Assembly: GCA_023259055.1 (NCBI GenBank)
Contig: JAHFQZ010000001.1
Coordinates: forward strand, 248,001-312,000
Direction: 5' to 3'
Source of the DNA: Nitrosomonadales bacterium
Lineage (GTDB): Bacteria > Pseudomonadota > Gammaproteobacteria > Burkholderiales > Gallionellaceae
Length of the DNA: 64,000 nt
Shown: positions 20,062 to 31,185 of the stretch, piece by piece
Layout of the letters: each line of letters opens with the position of its first letter
Numbering within the stretch: position 1 is the first letter of the stretch
Made by a program: the position numbers and the translations under genes
The notes under the pieces: generated by a model
The model's input: only the letters and a program-made list of their open reading frames with translations
The model's database searches: none
Told to the model about the DNA's origin: nothing

Positions 20062-20496
20062 ATGTCTGATTCACAGCATATCGTTTGCCCGCATTGCGAC
20101 GGCATCAACCGCCTGCCCGCCTTCAGGTTGCGCGACAAACCCGCTTGCGGCAAGTGCAAACGACCCTTGTTCGATGCGCACCCTGTGGAACTGAATAGCA
20201 GTAATTTCGCACTGCACATCAGCCGCAATGACATTCCTGTGCTGGTAGATTTCTGGGCTCCGTGGTGCGGCCCTTGTCGCACGATGGCACCCGCGTTTGT
20301 GCAAGCCGCTGCTCAACTTGAGCCTGAAATGCGCCTTGCAAAGCTAAACACAGAGGATGCGAAGGAGCTGGGAACACATTACAACATCCGCAGCATCCCT
20401 ACCCTCGCGCTATTCAGGTGTGGGCGTGAAATTGCGCGGCAAGCGGGTGCGATGAATGCCGGCGGCATCGTTCAGTGGGCGCGCAGCAAAAATTAG
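20062..20496 (+). CDS. trxC: Thioredoxin 2 with N-terminal zinc ribbon
   Basis: The 144-residue protein has a zinc-binding N-terminus with C9, C12, C29 and C32 (CPHC and CGKC), then a thioredoxin domain with active site WCGPC (W68, C69, C72). This is the TrxC type, a cytosolic disulfide reductase often tied to oxidative stress. GGAG 7 bases before ATG 20062 fixes the start; an in-frame ATG ten codons earlier is not supported. Confidence 0.95.
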   Translation: MSDSQHIVCPHCDGINRLPAFRLRDKPACGKCKRPLFDAHPVELNSSNFALHISRNDIPVLVDFWAPWCGPCRTMAPAFVQAAAQLEPEMRLAKLNTEDAKELGTHYNIRSIPTLALFRCGREIARQAGAMNAGGIVQWARSKN

Positions 20497-20537
20497 TACG
20501 CGGCATTCACCTCAATAAATAGGGACCGACACATTGC

Positions 20538-21767
20538 TCAACTTCGATAGCTGGCATTTATTTTGACATAATCGTAGGAAAAGTCACAGGTCCACAGCTG
20601 CGCTTTGGCTGCGCCGCGATTCAACACCACGCGGATGGTAATGTCGCTTTGCTGCATCACGCGCTGTCCGTTTTCCTCACGGTAGCTGGCGGCGCGCCCA
20701 CCGTTTTCGGCGACCAGCACATCATCCAGATACAGTTTGAGCGCGGCGACATCCAGATCGTCGACGCCGGCATAGCCGATCGCGGCGAGAATGCGTCCGA
20801 GGTTGGGGTCGGAGGCGAAGAACGCGGTCTTGACCAGCGGCGAGCGGGCGATGGCGTAGCCGATTTGTTTGCATTCGGCTTCACTCTTGCCGCCTTCGAT
20901 CTTCACGGTAATGAATTTAGTCGCGCCTTCGCCGTCTCGCACAATGGCTTGTGCCAGATAAATCGCTACCTCTGTAACAGCAGCCTGTAGTATGGCGAAA
21001 TCCCCGCCTGCTGAATCGCGGACTTCCGGTAGGGCGGTTTGTCCTGTGGCGATCAGCATCAGCGCATCGTTGGTGGAGGTGTCGCCGTCCACGGTAATGC
21101 AGTTGAACGAACGATTGGCAGCTTCGCTAACTATCTGCTGCAACAATGGTTGCGCAATTCCCGCATCGGTTGCGATGTAGCCGAGCATGGTCGCCATGTT
21201 CGGATGGATCATGCCGGAGCCTTTAGCGATGCCGGTGACGGTGATATTTACTCCGCCTATCATGACCTGCTTGGAAACCGCCTTGGCGACGATGTCAGTG
21301 GTCATGATCGCATGCGCTGCGTCAAACCAGTTGTCCACGCGCATGTTCGTCACGCAGCCGGGCAAGCCTGCGGCAATCTTGCCCACCGGTAGCGGCTCCA
21401 TGATCACGCCGGTGGAGAATGGCAAAATTTGCGCTGCCCTGCAATCCAGCAAGCCTGCAAGCGCCGCGCAGGTTGTACGCGCATCCTGCAAGCCTTGCTC
21501 GCCGGTTCCGGCGTTGGCATTACCGGTGTTAACCACCAGTGCACGTATGCCAACCGCTTTCGAAAGATGTTCGCGCGCGACGATCACTGGGGCAGCGCAA
21601 AAACGGTTCTGGGTGAATACGCCTGCGACCCTCGCACCCTCGCACAATTGCATCACCAGCAAGTCCTTGCGGTTTTCGCGCTTAATATTTGCTTCGGTAA
21701 TGCCCAAAAAAACGCCCGCAACGGGCAGCAGTTGTGCCGCGAGGGGCGGTGTCAGATTGACCGGCAT
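20538..21767 (-). CDS. argJ: Bifunctional ornithine acetyltransferase/N-acetylglutamate synthase
   Basis: The 409-residue protein belongs to the ArgJ family, which transfers the acetyl group from N-acetylornithine to glutamate in the cyclic arginine pathway. It is made as one chain that cleaves itself before a Thr, here T193 in [14 protein letters not shown]. Other conserved strings are [12 protein letters not shown] and DGDTSTNDA. It lies 9 bases downstream of the cyclic-nucleotide-binding gene and may be co-transcribed with it and secA. Confidence 0.95.
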   Translation of the reverse strand: MPVNLTPPLAAQLLPVAGVFLGITEANIKRENRKDLLVMQLCEGARVAGVFTQNRFCAAPVIVAREHLSKAVGIRALVVNTGNANAGTGEQGLQDARTTCAALAGLLDCRAAQILPFSTGVIMEPLPVGKIAAGLPGCVTNMRVDNWFDAAHAIMTTDIVAKAVSKQVMIGGVNITVTGIAKGSGMIHPNMATMLGYIATDAGIAQPLLQQIVSEAANRSFNCITVDGDTSTNDALMLIATGQTALPEVRDSAGGDFAILQAAVTEVAIYLAQAIVRDGEGATKFITVKIEGGKSEAECKQIGYAIARSPLVKTAFFASDPNLGRILAAIGYAGVDDLDVAALKLYLDDVLVAENGGRAASYREENGQRVMQQSDITIRVVLNRGAAKAQLWTCDFSYDYVKINASYRS

Positions 21768-21776
21768 AACTGTATC

Positions 21777-22262
21777 TTAGTAGCGGCCGTGAATACGATA
21801 AATGTAATTGCTCAGCTCTGCTGATTGGGCATTCATGCGGCGCACAATACCATGCACATCGCGCACTACACCGCGCATTACTTTGTAAACAATCATCGGA
21901 TGGGTATTGATCAGTGTCTCGAACTTTGCTCTCGGCATGCTCAGCACCTTGGTATCTCCGACCGCGCTTAGTGTCGCACTAATATGAGCAGAGGTACCGC
22001 CTGCAAACGTAATGATGCCAGCCAAATCGCCAGGTTTAAGCACGTGAATCGCAGCATCCCCTTCGTGGCTTTGAATCATCACCTGTATTTCGCCATGCGC
22101 AAGAATATACAGATTATCCGCCTGGTCGACTCCGGGACGAACGATTGCCTGGCCTGCCTTGTAGTCCAGAATCTCAAACAATCCTGCGATAATGTCAACC
22201 TCGGCTTCGTTCAATTCCTCTGTAATCGTTGAGGTATGTAGCGTATCTTTTATTAATGACAT
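21777..22262 (-). CDS. Cyclic-nucleotide-binding-domain protein without HTH
   Basis: The 161-residue protein has one CRP-like effector domain (about residues 25-130) including the phosphate-binding-cassette region (LKPGDLAGIITFAGGTSAHISAT). There is no DNA-binding helix-turn-helix, so it is not a usual CRP/FNR regulator. The Arg that normally binds the cyclic phosphate is not obvious, so ligand binding is uncertain. The start at 22262 has AAGGAG a few bases upstream. It sits between secA and argJ on the same strand; its function is unknown. Confidence 0.82.
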   Translation of the reverse strand: MSLIKDTLHTSTITEELNEAEVDIIAGLFEILDYKAGQAIVRPGVDQADNLYILAHGEIQVMIQSHEGDAAIHVLKPGDLAGIITFAGGTSAHISATLSAVGDTKVLSMPRAKFETLINTHPMIVYKVMRGVVRDVHGIVRRMNAQSAELSNYIYRIHGRY

Positions 22263-22280
22263 CACATTCTCCTTGGTCAA

Positions 22281-25004
22281 TTAGCTCAATTTTCCATGAC
22301 ATTGCTTATATTTCCTGCCAGACCCGCATGGGCACGGGTCATTACGCCCCACTTTTTGCACATCTCGCACAAACGGTTTATGGACATCACCGGTTGAGCT
22401 GGCATCGGCTGGCCGCCCCAATGCCTCGTCATAATCGGAGTGATGATACTGCACATTTTCCGGTGCGGGTGGAGCTTCTACCGCCTCGACCTCCTCCTCG
22501 TTGCGCACTTGCACGGTCATCAATACCTGCGTTACTTCGCGCTTGATCGCGTCCAGCATGGTGGAAAACAATTCAAACGCTTCACGTTTGTATTCTTGCT
22601 TGGGGTTCTTCTGCGCATAACCGCGCAAATGAATACCTTGGCGCAAATGATCCAGCGCGGCAAGATGTTCGCGCCAGTGCACGTCCAGGTTTTGCAGCAT
22701 GATTGCTCGCTCGTAGTGGTGCATGATCTCCGCGCCCACTGCGTCGACCTTGGTTTGATATTGCTGTTGTGCATGTTCGATGACGCGTGCACGCAAACCC
22801 ACTTCATTTAGCTGCTTGTCTTCCTCCAGCCACCGCACTAAGGGCAATTCCAGGCGAAATTCGGCAGCCAGGATTTTTTCCAGGGAGTGCGCATCCCATT
22901 GTTCTTCCATGCTGTGCTGTGGAATATACTGATAGATAGTATCTTCCAGAACACTTTCCCGCATCGCCTGGATGGTTTCGGAAATGTCCATGCTTTCCAG
23001 CAATTCGCTTCGCTGCTGGTAAATCACTTTTCGCTGATCATTGGCCACGTCGTCATATTCAAGGATCTGCTTACGCATATCGAAATTGCGTGCCTCGACT
23101 TTTCGTTGCGCATTTTCAATGGCCCGCGTTACCCAGATGTGTTCAATTGCTTCACCCTCTGGCAACTTGAATTTATTCATGATTGCTGCGACCCGGTCGG
23201 AGGCGAAGATACGCAACAAAGGATCTTCCAGAGACATATAAAAGCGACTGGAACCGGGGTCGCCTTGCCGGCCAGAACGTCCGCGTAACTGGTTATCCAC
23301 CCGGCGAGACTCATGCCGTTCGGTTCCGATGATGTGTAACCCGCCGCTGTCCAACACCTGCTGGTGCAATTGCTGCCATTCTGATTTCAACTGAACAATG
23401 CGCTGTTCTTTGGTGATCTCATCCATGCTTTCGTCAGCGCGAATGTGGTCGATCTGCTTCTCGGCATTACCGCCCAGCACGATGTCTGTGCCTCGGCCAG
23501 CCATGTTGGTGGCGATGGTGACCATCTTGGGACGCCCGGCCTGCGCAACAATTTCCGCCTCACGCGCATGTTGCTTCGCGTTCAGCACCTGATGCGGCAG
23601 TGTTATTTTTTCCAACAGATGCGACAGCAATTCTGAATTCTCGATTGAGGTTGTACCCACCAGTACTGGCTGGCCGCGCTCATGGCAATCCTTTATATCT
23701 TCGATCACCGCCTGATATTTTTCCTTGGCAGTAAGATATACCTTGTCCATCATATCCTTGCGGATAGTTGGGCGATGTGGAGGAATAATCACGGTTTCCA
23801 GATCATAGATTTGCTGAAATTCATACGCCTCGGTATCCGCCGTGCCGGTCATGCCCGCCAGCTTGTGGTACATGCGGAAATAATTCTGGAAGGTGATCGA
23901 GGCCAGCGTCTGGTTTTCCTTCTGAATCGCTACGCCCTCTTTCGCTTCCACCGCCTGGTGCAGACCGTCCGACCAGCGACGCCCGGACATCAAACGCCCG
24001 GTGAATTCGTCCACGATGGTGACTTCGCCGTCCTGCACAACATAGTGCTGGTCGCGGTGATACAAGTTATGAGCGCGCAACGCCGCGTACAGATGGTGGA
24101 TCAAGGTAATATTGGCTGGATCATACAGACTGCCCCCGACAGGCAGCAAACCTGCCTGGGTGAGGATGTTTTCCGCATGTTCGTGACCGGATTCGGTAAG
24201 CAGAATCTGATGGTTTTTCTCATCCACACTGAAATCGCCCGGCCCTTCTTCCACGGCTTGGCGCTTCAACTGGGGAACCAGTTTATCTATGCGCACATAG
24301 ATATCGACATTATCCTCGGCCTGCCCGGAAATAATCAGAGGCGTGCGCGCTTCGTCGATCAGGATCGAGTCGACTTCGTCCACGATGGCGTAGTTGAGCG
24401 GGCGCTGATATCGTTCTTCGGCGCGCGTCGCCATGTTGTCGCGCAGGTAATCAAAACCGAATTCGTTGTTGGTGCCGTATGTAACGTCGGCAGCGTAAGC
24501 GGCCTGTTTTTCGCCCGACGGCATTTGCGACAGAATCACGCCAACAGACAAACCCAGGAAACGATACAGCTTGCCCATCCACTCGGCATCGCGGCTGGCC
24601 AGATAATCGTTCACCGTAACGACATGCACACCCTTGCCGGAGATCGCATTCAGGTAAACCGGCAGCGTGGCCATGAGCGTCTTTCCTTCGCCGGTGCGCA
24701 TTTCGGCAATCTTGCCATGATGCAATACCATCCCGCCGATCAGCTGCACATCGTAATGGCGCAGCCCCAATGTGCGGATGCTTGCCTCGCGCACCACTGC
24801 AAAGGCCTCAGGCAGCAGAGCATCAAGCGTTTCGCCCCGCGCAAAACGCTGCCTGAAACTATCGGTTTTTTGACGCAATTCATCATCACTCAACTTGGAG
24901 ATATCCGCTTCTTGCTTGTTGATGGATAGCACTGAGGCGCGATACTGTTTGAGCAGGCGGTCATTGCGACTGCCAAAAATACTTTTCAAAATACTGGAAA
25001 TCAT
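22281..25004 (-). CDS. secA: Preprotein translocase ATPase SecA
   Basis: The 907-residue motor drives proteins through SecYEG. Walker A is MRTGEGKT (102-109), the DEAD-type box is [12 protein letters not shown], and the C-terminus has the zinc-binding tail [14 protein letters not shown] for SecB and lipids. The preceding linker is acidic and Pro-rich. It is 231 bases downstream of the M23 peptidase gene, with a hairpin at 25037-25062 between them, so it may have its own promoter. Confidence 0.97.
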   Translation of the reverse strand: MISSILKSIFGSRNDRLLKQYRASVLSINKQEADISKLSDDELRQKTDSFRQRFARGETLDALLPEAFAVVREASIRTLGLRHYDVQLIGGMVLHHGKIAEMRTGEGKTLMATLPVYLNAISGKGVHVVTVNDYLASRDAEWMGKLYRFLGLSVGVILSQMPSGEKQAAYAADVTYGTNNEFGFDYLRDNMATRAEERYQRPLNYAIVDEVDSILIDEARTPLIISGQAEDNVDIYVRIDKLVPQLKRQAVEEGPGDFSVDEKNHQILLTESGHEHAENILTQAGLLPVGGSLYDPANITLIHHLYAALRAHNLYHRDQHYVVQDGEVTIVDEFTGRLMSGRRWSDGLHQAVEAKEGVAIQKENQTLASITFQNYFRMYHKLAGMTGTADTEAYEFQQIYDLETVIIPPHRPTIRKDMMDKVYLTAKEKYQAVIEDIKDCHERGQPVLVGTTSIENSELLSHLLEKITLPHQVLNAKQHAREAEIVAQAGRPKMVTIATNMAGRGTDIVLGGNAEKQIDHIRADESMDEITKEQRIVQLKSEWQQLHQQVLDSGGLHIIGTERHESRRVDNQLRGRSGRQGDPGSSRFYMSLEDPLLRIFASDRVAAIMNKFKLPEGEAIEHIWVTRAIENAQRKVEARNFDMRKQILEYDDVANDQRKVIYQQRSELLESMDISETIQAMRESVLEDTIYQYIPQHSMEEQWDAHSLEKILAAEFRLELPLVRWLEEDKQLNEVGLRARVIEHAQQQYQTKVDAVGAEIMHHYERAIMLQNLDVHWREHLAALDHLRQGIHLRGYAQKNPKQEYKREAFELFSTMLDAIKREVTQVLMTVQVRNEEEVEAVEAPPAPENVQYHHSDYDEALGRPADASSTGDVHKPFVRDVQKVGRNDPCPCGSGRKYKQCHGKLS

Positions 25005-25036
25005 AAATTTTCGTTTTCTCGGCTACAAATAATAAA

Positions 25037-25062
25037 GGGTGAGGCTATTCAACACCTCACCC
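25037..25062 (-). terminator. Hairpin between the M23 peptidase gene and secA
   Basis: GGGTGAGG (25037-25044) pairs perfectly with CCTCACCC (25055-25062). On the minus strand it is followed by a T-rich stretch (TTTATTATTTG). It could terminate the peptidase transcript or act as an attenuator before secA. The rest of the 231-base spacer shows no gene. Confidence 0.5.
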
Positions 25063-25235
25063 TCACCAATATCCATGACCATTAACAGGATGTTGAAAAC
25101 TATTGCGGAGCAATGATGCTGTTTCGGAAGCTGGCTCAAAATGCGGGCCGCGTAGCGATAGACTAAATATAAACTGCGCTTTTCGCTGGTTTCCGCCTTG
25201 CCTGATCGCCCCTCGCGGCGTTTTTTAACTCCCTG

Positions 25236-26162
25236 TCAACTGGCGGTTTTTTTCAGGAATTTCACGGGATTCTGTGCAACACCTTGATAGCGAACTTCAA
25301 AGTGCAAGTGGTTGCCGGTGGAACGCCCGGTGCTTCCCACCTCGGCAATCTTATCACCGCGCCTCACCACTTGGCCAACCTTCACAAACAATCGCGAAGC
25401 ATGCGCGTAGCGTGTGATGATGCCTTTACCGTGGTCAATCTCAACCATATTACCATATTGGGGATGGATGTCCGCATACGCCACCACGCCACCTGCCGAA
25501 GCATGAATTGGCGTTCCTTGGCTCGCCATAAAATCCACTCCTTCATGCATGGCGCCTGAACCGGTAAAGGGATCTATTCGCCAGCCAAAATTTGAGGAAT
25601 ACGCACCCTCATTGACTGGTGGAATAGAGGGCAGCAATTTACGGCTCAACTGGTTCTGCAGCATCATAGTTTCCAGAGCCTGCAACTTGTCGCTGCGGTC
25701 ATTGACCACTTGGGTCAATCTGCCCAGTTGTTGATCCAAACTGTTTACCGACATTTCCTGCATGGGCAAAACTACTAGTGGCCCACCCTGAGCGAGCGGC
25801 TGAGCAAACTGAAATTCCTCGGGCTTCATGCCGGACAACTTGGCTAAACGCGTGCCCAACGCATCTAGGCGCTGCAATTGCGCTTGCATCTGTCCAACCC
25901 GTGCCGCCATGGCATCCAAACTGCTATGTAAATAGGACTCCTGTTTTTGCTGCTCTGCGCTTCGCACCTCGGATAGCAGGATGCGCATCTCATCAACCAG
26001 ACCTTCAGGGGCAAAGCGTATCAGCACGTATTGCAAAGAGAACGCGGCAATCAACAGCAACCCAAACAGCAACGGCATCAAAAACAGCAAATGCCTACCT
26101 CCCAGTGTAATACTGCGGGTACGAGCTTTTGCCAAACGATTGGAAACTATAATAATATTCAT
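25236..26162 (-). CDS. M23-family peptidase (LytM domain), membrane anchored
   Basis: The 308-residue product has an N-terminal membrane helix (about residues 28-50), a coiled coil (about 60-180) and a C-terminal LytM peptidase domain. Zinc ligands appear in HEGVDF (H and D) and HLHFEV, so this could be an active murein endopeptidase facing the periplasm. It lies between the DciA-like gene (divergent) and secA, the conserved betaproteobacterial order. Confidence 0.9.
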   Translation of the reverse strand: MNIIIVSNRLAKARTRSITLGGRHLLFLMPLLFGLLLIAAFSLQYVLIRFAPEGLVDEMRILLSEVRSAEQQKQESYLHSSLDAMAARVGQMQAQLQRLDALGTRLAKLSGMKPEEFQFAQPLAQGGPLVVLPMQEMSVNSLDQQLGRLTQVVNDRSDKLQALETMMLQNQLSRKLLPSIPPVNEGAYSSNFGWRIDPFTGSGAMHEGVDFMASQGTPIHASAGGVVAYADIHPQYGNMVEIDHGKGIITRYAHASRLFVKVGQVVRRGDKIAEVGSTGRSTGNHLHFEVRYQGVAQNPVKFLKKTAS

Positions 26163-26193
26163 AATCTTCCTTTATTCGTATTCGCAATTCCTT

Positions 26194-26619
26194 ATGGCAC
26201 ATCAACTCAAATCATTGCTAAGCGGCAATCAGGAACTCCGACCACTGCTGACAAAAGCGCACGAATTGAAGATATTGCAAGACCATTTTATTGGTGTTGC
26301 CCCTCCATACCTTGCTCAATCCAGCCAAGTGCTGAGCCTGCAACTGGGGACGCTTAACATCGCAGTTGCCAACGCCACTATGGCAGCAAAATTGCGCCAA
26401 CTTGCACCAGAACTGGCTACCCTGCTACAAGGCAGGGGGTGTGAGATTAGCGGAATCCGCGTCAAGGTGCAAGTTTCCTACAATCGCAGCCAACCCAAAC
26501 CTGCACCCCGCATACTCGGTAAAATGGCACAAAATGCAATTAATGAACTTAGCCAAAGCCTGCCGGGCGACTCAACACTCAAACTCGCACTGGAAAAAAT
26601 GATTAAACAGAAAGACTAA
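26194..26619 (+). CDS. DUF721/DciA-like protein
   Basis: The 141-residue protein resembles the DUF721 family, whose member DciA is the ancestral loader of the DnaB helicase. The family core is seen in LSLQLGTLNIAVANATMAAKLRQLAPELATLL. The match is by pattern and by position: in betaproteobacteria this gene is found between lpxC and the M23/secA pair, as here. The ATG at 26194 lacks a strong ribosome site. The tail (residues 100-141) is basic and probably flexible. Confidence 0.7.
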   Translation: MAHQLKSLLSGNQELRPLLTKAHELKILQDHFIGVAPPYLAQSSQVLSLQLGTLNIAVANATMAAKLRQLAPELATLLQGRGCEISGIRVKVQVSYNRSQPKPAPRILGKMAQNAINELSQSLPGDSTLKLALEKMIKQKD

Positions 26620-26664
26620 AAATCCCTGCTCAATGCAACAAACGCAGTAGTTGCATGCAAATCT

Positions 26665-26865
26665 TCACAAGAGAACTTTCCAGCCGACCAACACATAGCG
26701 CTCCAATATGAACAGCAATGCAAAAACCGACAGTAGCAGCAAAGCGAATCTCAGCGTCTGCCATGCGAATTTCAGGTAGCGGTGATCACGCGTGAAGATA
26801 TACATCCCACTGCTTATCACCAGCAGCAATGTAACCAGAACTATAAACAATCGCAAAATTATCAT
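26665..26865 (-). CDS. Small two-helix membrane protein downstream of lpxC
   Basis: The 66-residue product has two hydrophobic segments (MIILRLFIVLVTLLLVISSG and LRFALLLLSVFALLFILERY). It starts 27 bases after the lpxC stop on the same strand, so it is probably in the same transcript. A small hypothetical membrane gene is common at this place. Function unknown. Confidence 0.65.
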   Translation of the reverse strand: MIILRLFIVLVTLLLVISSGMYIFTRDHRYLKFAWQTLRFALLLLSVFALLFILERYVLVGWKVLL

Positions 26866-26891
26866 GGCGTTGTGATGGTCATGTTAAATCA

Positions 26892-27803
26892 TCAAGCAGC
26901 TTGCAATTGCAGTCGCAGGAATGCAGGCGCTTCTTCCACGCTATCAAAAGTAACAAATTCCCATGCGTCTTCATCGGATAACAGCTCTCTCAACAAAGCA
27001 TTATTCAAAGCATGGCCGGATTTGTATCCTGAGAACGCGCCAATCAGCGGATGCCCCAACAAGTAAAGATCGCCAATCGCGTCCAGCACCTTATGCTTGA
27101 CGAACTCATCCTCGAAGCGCAGTCCGTCCGCATTTAGCACACGATAGTCATCCATTACAACGGCGTTATCCAGACTACCGCCCAAGGCCAAGCCTTGTGC
27201 TCGCATATTTTCGACATCCTGCATGAAACCGAAGGTGCGCGCACGGCTGATATCGCGCACGTAAGATTCTTCGCCCAGATCGACTACCACATGCTGCTTG
27301 GCATCGGCAAATACCGGATGTGCGAAATTGATCGTAAAAGTCAATCTATAGCCGTGGTATGGTTCAAAGCGCACCCATTTGTCGCCCTGTTTCACCTCGA
27401 CGGTTTTTTTCACCCGGATAAATTTCTTGGCAGTGGATTGCTCGACGATACCCGCTGATTGAAGCAGAAAGACAAAGGTGCCGGCACTGCCGTCCATAAT
27501 CGGCACTTCCGCATTATTCAGTTCAACATAGGCGTTGTCCACACCCAATCCGGCCAGCGCCGACATCAGGTGTTCAATAGTTGCGACACGCACGCCATTC
27601 TGTTCCATACAGGTGGACAGGCGTGTGTCATGAACCAACTCTGCTCGTGCGCAAATTTCCTCGACTGGCTTCACGTCCACACGACGAAATACGATACCGG
27701 TGTTAACAGGTGCCGGGCGTAAACCGAGCGTGACTTTCTCACCGCTGTGCAAGCCGACTCCTGTCACGGTCACGGAATTTTTTAAGGTACGTTGCTTAAC
27801 CAT
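26892..27803 (-). CDS. lpxC: UDP-3-O-acyl-N-acetylglucosamine deacetylase
   Basis: The 303-residue zinc enzyme performs the committed step of lipid A synthesis. Conserved motifs include VGLHSGEKV at the N-terminus, the [10 protein letters not shown] motif, MDGSAG, and the zinc region [20 protein letters not shown]. The start at 27803 (MVKQRTLKN) matches the family; an ATG eight codons earlier would add a non-conserved leader. It closes the dcw cluster after ftsZ. Confidence 0.96.
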   Translation of the reverse strand: MVKQRTLKNSVTVTGVGLHSGEKVTLGLRPAPVNTGIVFRRVDVKPVEEICARAELVHDTRLSTCMEQNGVRVATIEHLMSALAGLGVDNAYVELNNAEVPIMDGSAGTFVFLLQSAGIVEQSTAKKFIRVKKTVEVKQGDKWVRFEPYHGYRLTFTINFAHPVFADAKQHVVVDLGEESYVRDISRARTFGFMQDVENMRAQGLALGGSLDNAVVMDDYRVLNADGLRFEDEFVKHKVLDAIGDLYLLGHPLIGAFSGYKSGHALNNALLRELLSDEDAWEFVTFDSVEEAPAFLRLQLQAA

Positions 27804-27887
27804 AGGTGTCTTACAGCTCAAAAACATGAGGCAATTTTATCACAGCCAGATGTTTCGGCTACTTCGCTTTACCTCAAACAACCCCTC

Positions 27888-29060
27888 CTAGTCTGCTTGT
27901 TTGCGCAAAAAAGAAGGGATATCGTATGTATCCACGCCAGATTTTTCCATCGCATCTACTGCTGCCCTTCGCCCGCTTCTCATGATGGTCGGCGTATCAA
28001 GCTCTCCGTAATTCACGTTGGAGATCGGCTCATTATCAGTACCGGTGCGCTGATAAGCTTCTTCACCCCGATACACCACCTCCGGCTTGGGTTGCTTTCG
28101 CGCTAGCGGTGCGCCGAGGCCGGTTGCCACAACCGTCACACGCATTTCATCTCCCATGGTTTCATCGAACACCGAGCCCACGATCACTGTCGCTTCTTCT
28201 GCGGCAAATTTGACGCACTCCATTACTTCGTCGATTTCTTTCAGCTTCAACTGGCTCGAAGAAGTGATATTTACCAACACTCCACGCGCACCCGTCATAT
28301 CCACATCCTCAAGTAACGGGCTGGCAATCGCACGTTCAGCAGCAACACGCGCGCGATCAGGGCCTGCGGCAATCGCCGAGCCCATCATTGCCATGCCGTT
28401 TTCCGACATCACGGTACGCACATCAGCAAAGTCAACGTTAATCAAACCTGGCACATTAATTACTTCTGCGATTCCTGCTACTGCGCCTTGCAATACACCA
28501 TTGGCGGCCTTGAAGGCTTCCGGCACGGTAATATCATTGCCCAGCACCTCCATCAACTTGGAATTCGGCACGATGATCAGAGAATCGACATACTCGTGCA
28601 AAGCCTCGATACCAGCCTTGGCGAAGCGCATCCGGTTTCCTTCATAGGCAAACGGCTTGGTGACCACCGCCACGGTAAGGATATCCATTTCCTTGGCAAT
28701 TTGCGCGATGATAGGCGCAGCGCCCGTTCCTGTACCTCCACCCATGCCGGCGGTGATAAACACCATGTGAGCGCCGCTAAGTATCTCTTTGATGCGCTCA
28801 CGATCTTCTTCTGCCGCTGCTTGCCCGACCGAGGGCTTGGCTCCCGCGCCCAAGCCCTTGGTGATAGCCGCACCTATCTGCAACTGCGTGCGCGCCTTGC
28901 TTCGATTAAGAGCCTGTACATCGGTGTTGATGACGATGAACTCGACTCCCTGCACTCCCTGCTCGATCATATGATCCACGGCGTTGCCACCGCAACCACC
29001 CACACCGATCACCTTGATGACCGCGTCCTGTGTTTCTGCTTCCATTAGTTCAAACGGCAT
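27888..29060 (-). CDS. ftsZ: Cell division protein FtsZ
   Basis: The 390-residue tubulin homologue forms the cytokinetic ring. The GTP-binding signature GGGTGTG is at residues 107-113 and the synergy-loop residues are in [11 protein letters not shown]. The linker is short, and the C-terminal peptide [14 protein letters not shown] contains the conserved site that binds FtsA and ZipA. It is 72 bases downstream of ftsA. Confidence 0.97.
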   Translation of the reverse strand: MPFELMEAETQDAVIKVIGVGGCGGNAVDHMIEQGVQGVEFIVINTDVQALNRSKARTQLQIGAAITKGLGAGAKPSVGQAAAEEDRERIKEILSGAHMVFITAGMGGGTGTGAAPIIAQIAKEMDILTVAVVTKPFAYEGNRMRFAKAGIEALHEYVDSLIIVPNSKLMEVLGNDITVPEAFKAANGVLQGAVAGIAEVINVPGLINVDFADVRTVMSENGMAMMGSAIAAGPDRARVAAERAIASPLLEDVDMTGARGVLVNITSSSQLKLKEIDEVMECVKFAAEEATVIVGSVFDETMGDEMRVTVVATGLGAPLARKQPKPEVVYRGEEAYQRTGTDNEPISNVNYGELDTPTIMRSGRRAAVDAMEKSGVDTYDIPSFLRKQAD

Positions 29061-29132
29061 CGTTTTCTCCTTTTTTGTAGTTACAAATCAACCCTGAACA
29101 CACCCATAAACCAACCTGAAACCAAAAATGAA

Positions 29133-30368
29133 TTAAAAATTCCCCTGCAACCACGTTTTCATCCTGGACAACACATCGCTAAACGAATTTGATTGCATTC
29201 GAGTTTCTTCTTTGCGTTGATGGTGCTCCAAGCCATACAACAGCAGACCCACTCCGGTCGCCATGCGCGGTGTTTTCACCACATCGGATAAGCCGCCCAC
29301 ATATTTCGGAGTGCCCAAACGAACCGGAAGATGGAAAATTTCTTCACCCAGCTCGACCATACCTTGCATTGCACTGCTACCACCCGTAATCACGATGCCC
29401 GATGACAACAAATCCTCGAAGCCACTACGGCGCAGCTCCTGCTGAACCAGCGAATACAATTCTTCGACGCGCGGCTCGATCACTTCCGCCAGCGTCTGGC
29501 GTGACAACATACGCGGCCCGCGTTCCCCCACGCCGGGCACTTCGATAGCACCGCTATCTGCCAGTTGGCGTAGTGCGCAGCCATGCTTGATCTTGATGTC
29601 TTCGGCATCCTGAGTCGGGGTGCGCAAGGCCATGGCAATGTCATTGGTAATCTGATCTCCGGCAATCGGTATCACCGCGGTATGCCTGATCGCTCCCCCG
29701 GTAAACACCGCAATATCGGTGGTGCCGCCACCTATATCCACAAGACATACGCCGAGCTCCTTTTCATCGTCGGCCAGCACCGCCTTGCTGGATGCCAATG
29801 GCTGCAGAATCAATTCGTTGACTTCCAGGCCGCATCGATGAATGCACTTCATGATGTTCTGAACCGCCGCTACTGCACCGCTGACAATATGCACCTCGAC
29901 ATCCAGCCGCATTCCACTCATGCCGAGTGGCTTTTTGATTCCGTCCTGTCCATCGATGCTGAATTCCTGTTCAAGAATGTGTAAAATTTGCTGGTCGCTC
30001 GGCAGACTGATCGAGCTGGCAGTTTCAATCACGCGTTCGATATCGGCCGTAGCGACTTCCTTTTCCTTGATCTTCACCATGCCGCGCGAATTGATACTGC
30101 GTATATGACTGCCGGCGATGCCCGTATAGACCTCATGGATTTTGCAATCAGCCATCAGCTCAGCCTCTTCCAGCGCGCGCTGGATCGCCCCCACCGTGGC
30201 TTCGATGTTGACCACCATCCCTTTTTTCATGCCGTCAGATTCGTGCATTCCCATGCCGATCACCTCCAGCATCCCATCCGGCTTAACCTCACTGACGATG
30301 ACAACGATCTTGGACGTGCCAATGTCCAATCCGACCACCAGGTTTTTGGTTTCCTTGCTTCTAATCAT
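29133..30368 (-). CDS. ftsA: Cell division protein FtsA
   Basis: The 411-residue actin-like protein tethers FtsZ to the membrane. Phosphate-binding motifs are GLDIGTSK (phosphate 1) and VDIGGGTTDIA (phosphate 2). The C-terminal amphipathic helix is within residues 395-411 (SRMKTWLQGNF). The start at 30368 is chosen because AGGAGG lies 7 bases upstream. Confidence 0.97.
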   Translation of the reverse strand: MIRSKETKNLVVGLDIGTSKIVVIVSEVKPDGMLEVIGMGMHESDGMKKGMVVNIEATVGAIQRALEEAELMADCKIHEVYTGIAGSHIRSINSRGMVKIKEKEVATADIERVIETASSISLPSDQQILHILEQEFSIDGQDGIKKPLGMSGMRLDVEVHIVSGAVAAVQNIMKCIHRCGLEVNELILQPLASSKAVLADDEKELGVCLVDIGGGTTDIAVFTGGAIRHTAVIPIAGDQITNDIAMALRTPTQDAEDIKIKHGCALRQLADSGAIEVPGVGERGPRMLSRQTLAEVIEPRVEELYSLVQQELRRSGFEDLLSSGIVITGGSSAMQGMVELGEEIFHLPVRLGTPKYVGGLSDVVKTPRMATGVGLLLYGLEHHQRKEETRMQSNSFSDVLSRMKTWLQGNF

Positions 30369-30432
30369 CGCTTGTCCTCCTGACAGAAGACTAATATCTG
30401 AAGGTAAAGGACAGAAAACCTGTCTTTGCACA

Positions 30433-31185
30433 TCAACTCGCTGTCCATCGATTCATCCCCCGTTCTCCACCTTTCAACACCTGTCTTGCTGCAAACCCGT
30501 TGCGGTAGCGCAAATCCACATATTTTGCCGCGCCACTGCCCTCTGCCTTCTGTATTCTGTTCTCTGTATACGGGTATACCGTTACAAACCTCGCTAAACG
30601 CTGCTGCATATCTTCGCGCCCCAGCTCCAACACCAAGCCGTTATTTAATCGCGCTTGCCAGGCATGTCGCGGCGACAGTGTTATTTGCGTCACCGACAAA
30701 CCAAGCGCTGCAACCTGTTGATTGAATATGGCATAGAGCTGTGCAATCTCGATTGATGTGCCGTCCTGCCCGATAAAACTTGGTAATACCTGCTCGCTAT
30801 TCGCAACAAAAATTTCACCCTGCCGATTCACCAGCGAGCTGTTGTTCCAGCGCGCAACCGCCTGATGCTCTTCCAACTGCACCGCCAAGCGATTGGGAAA
30901 TTCACGGCGAATACTAACGTTGCGCACCCACGGCAACTTCTCCAATGACAGCCTTAGATGCTCGATATCCACGGTAAATAAATTGCCGCGAACTTCACTA
31001 CGCATCACTTTCAACAGATCCACTGCGGAAACCCGTTGCGGAACCACACTCAGGCGCACACTTTGCAATGGAAGCAAACCCGGCAATCTCATCACGTAAC
31101 TGGCGATGCCATATAGCATCGCGAACACACTGAAAAGGATCAGCGCGTTGGCGGTATTGCGTAACAATATTGCGTTATCCCACAT
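30433..31185 (-). CDS. ftsQ: Cell division protein FtsQ
   Basis: The 250-residue bitopic protein has a short cytoplasmic tail, one membrane helix (about residues 14-35), a POTRA domain (about 43-112; [22 protein letters not shown]) and the C-terminal FtsQ domain. It scaffolds FtsB, FtsL and later divisome members. It overlaps ddlB by 11 bases. Confidence 0.95.
   Translation of the reverse strand: MWDNAILLRNTANALILFSVFAMLYGIASYVMRLPGLLPLQSVRLSVVPQRVSAVDLLKVMRSEVRGNLFTVDIEHLRLSLEKLPWVRNVSIRREFPNRLAVQLEEHQAVARWNNSSLVNRQGEIFVANSEQVLPSFIGQDGTSIEIAQLYAIFNQQVAALGLSVTQITLSPRHAWQARLNNGLVLELGREDMQQRLARFVTVYPYTENRIQKAEGSGAAKYVDLRYRNGFAARQVLKGGERGMNRWTAS

Noticed and set aside
23682-24929. 415-codon frame antisense to secA
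   Set aside because: It mirrors a well conserved SecA frame, has no ribosome site and no recognisable domain.
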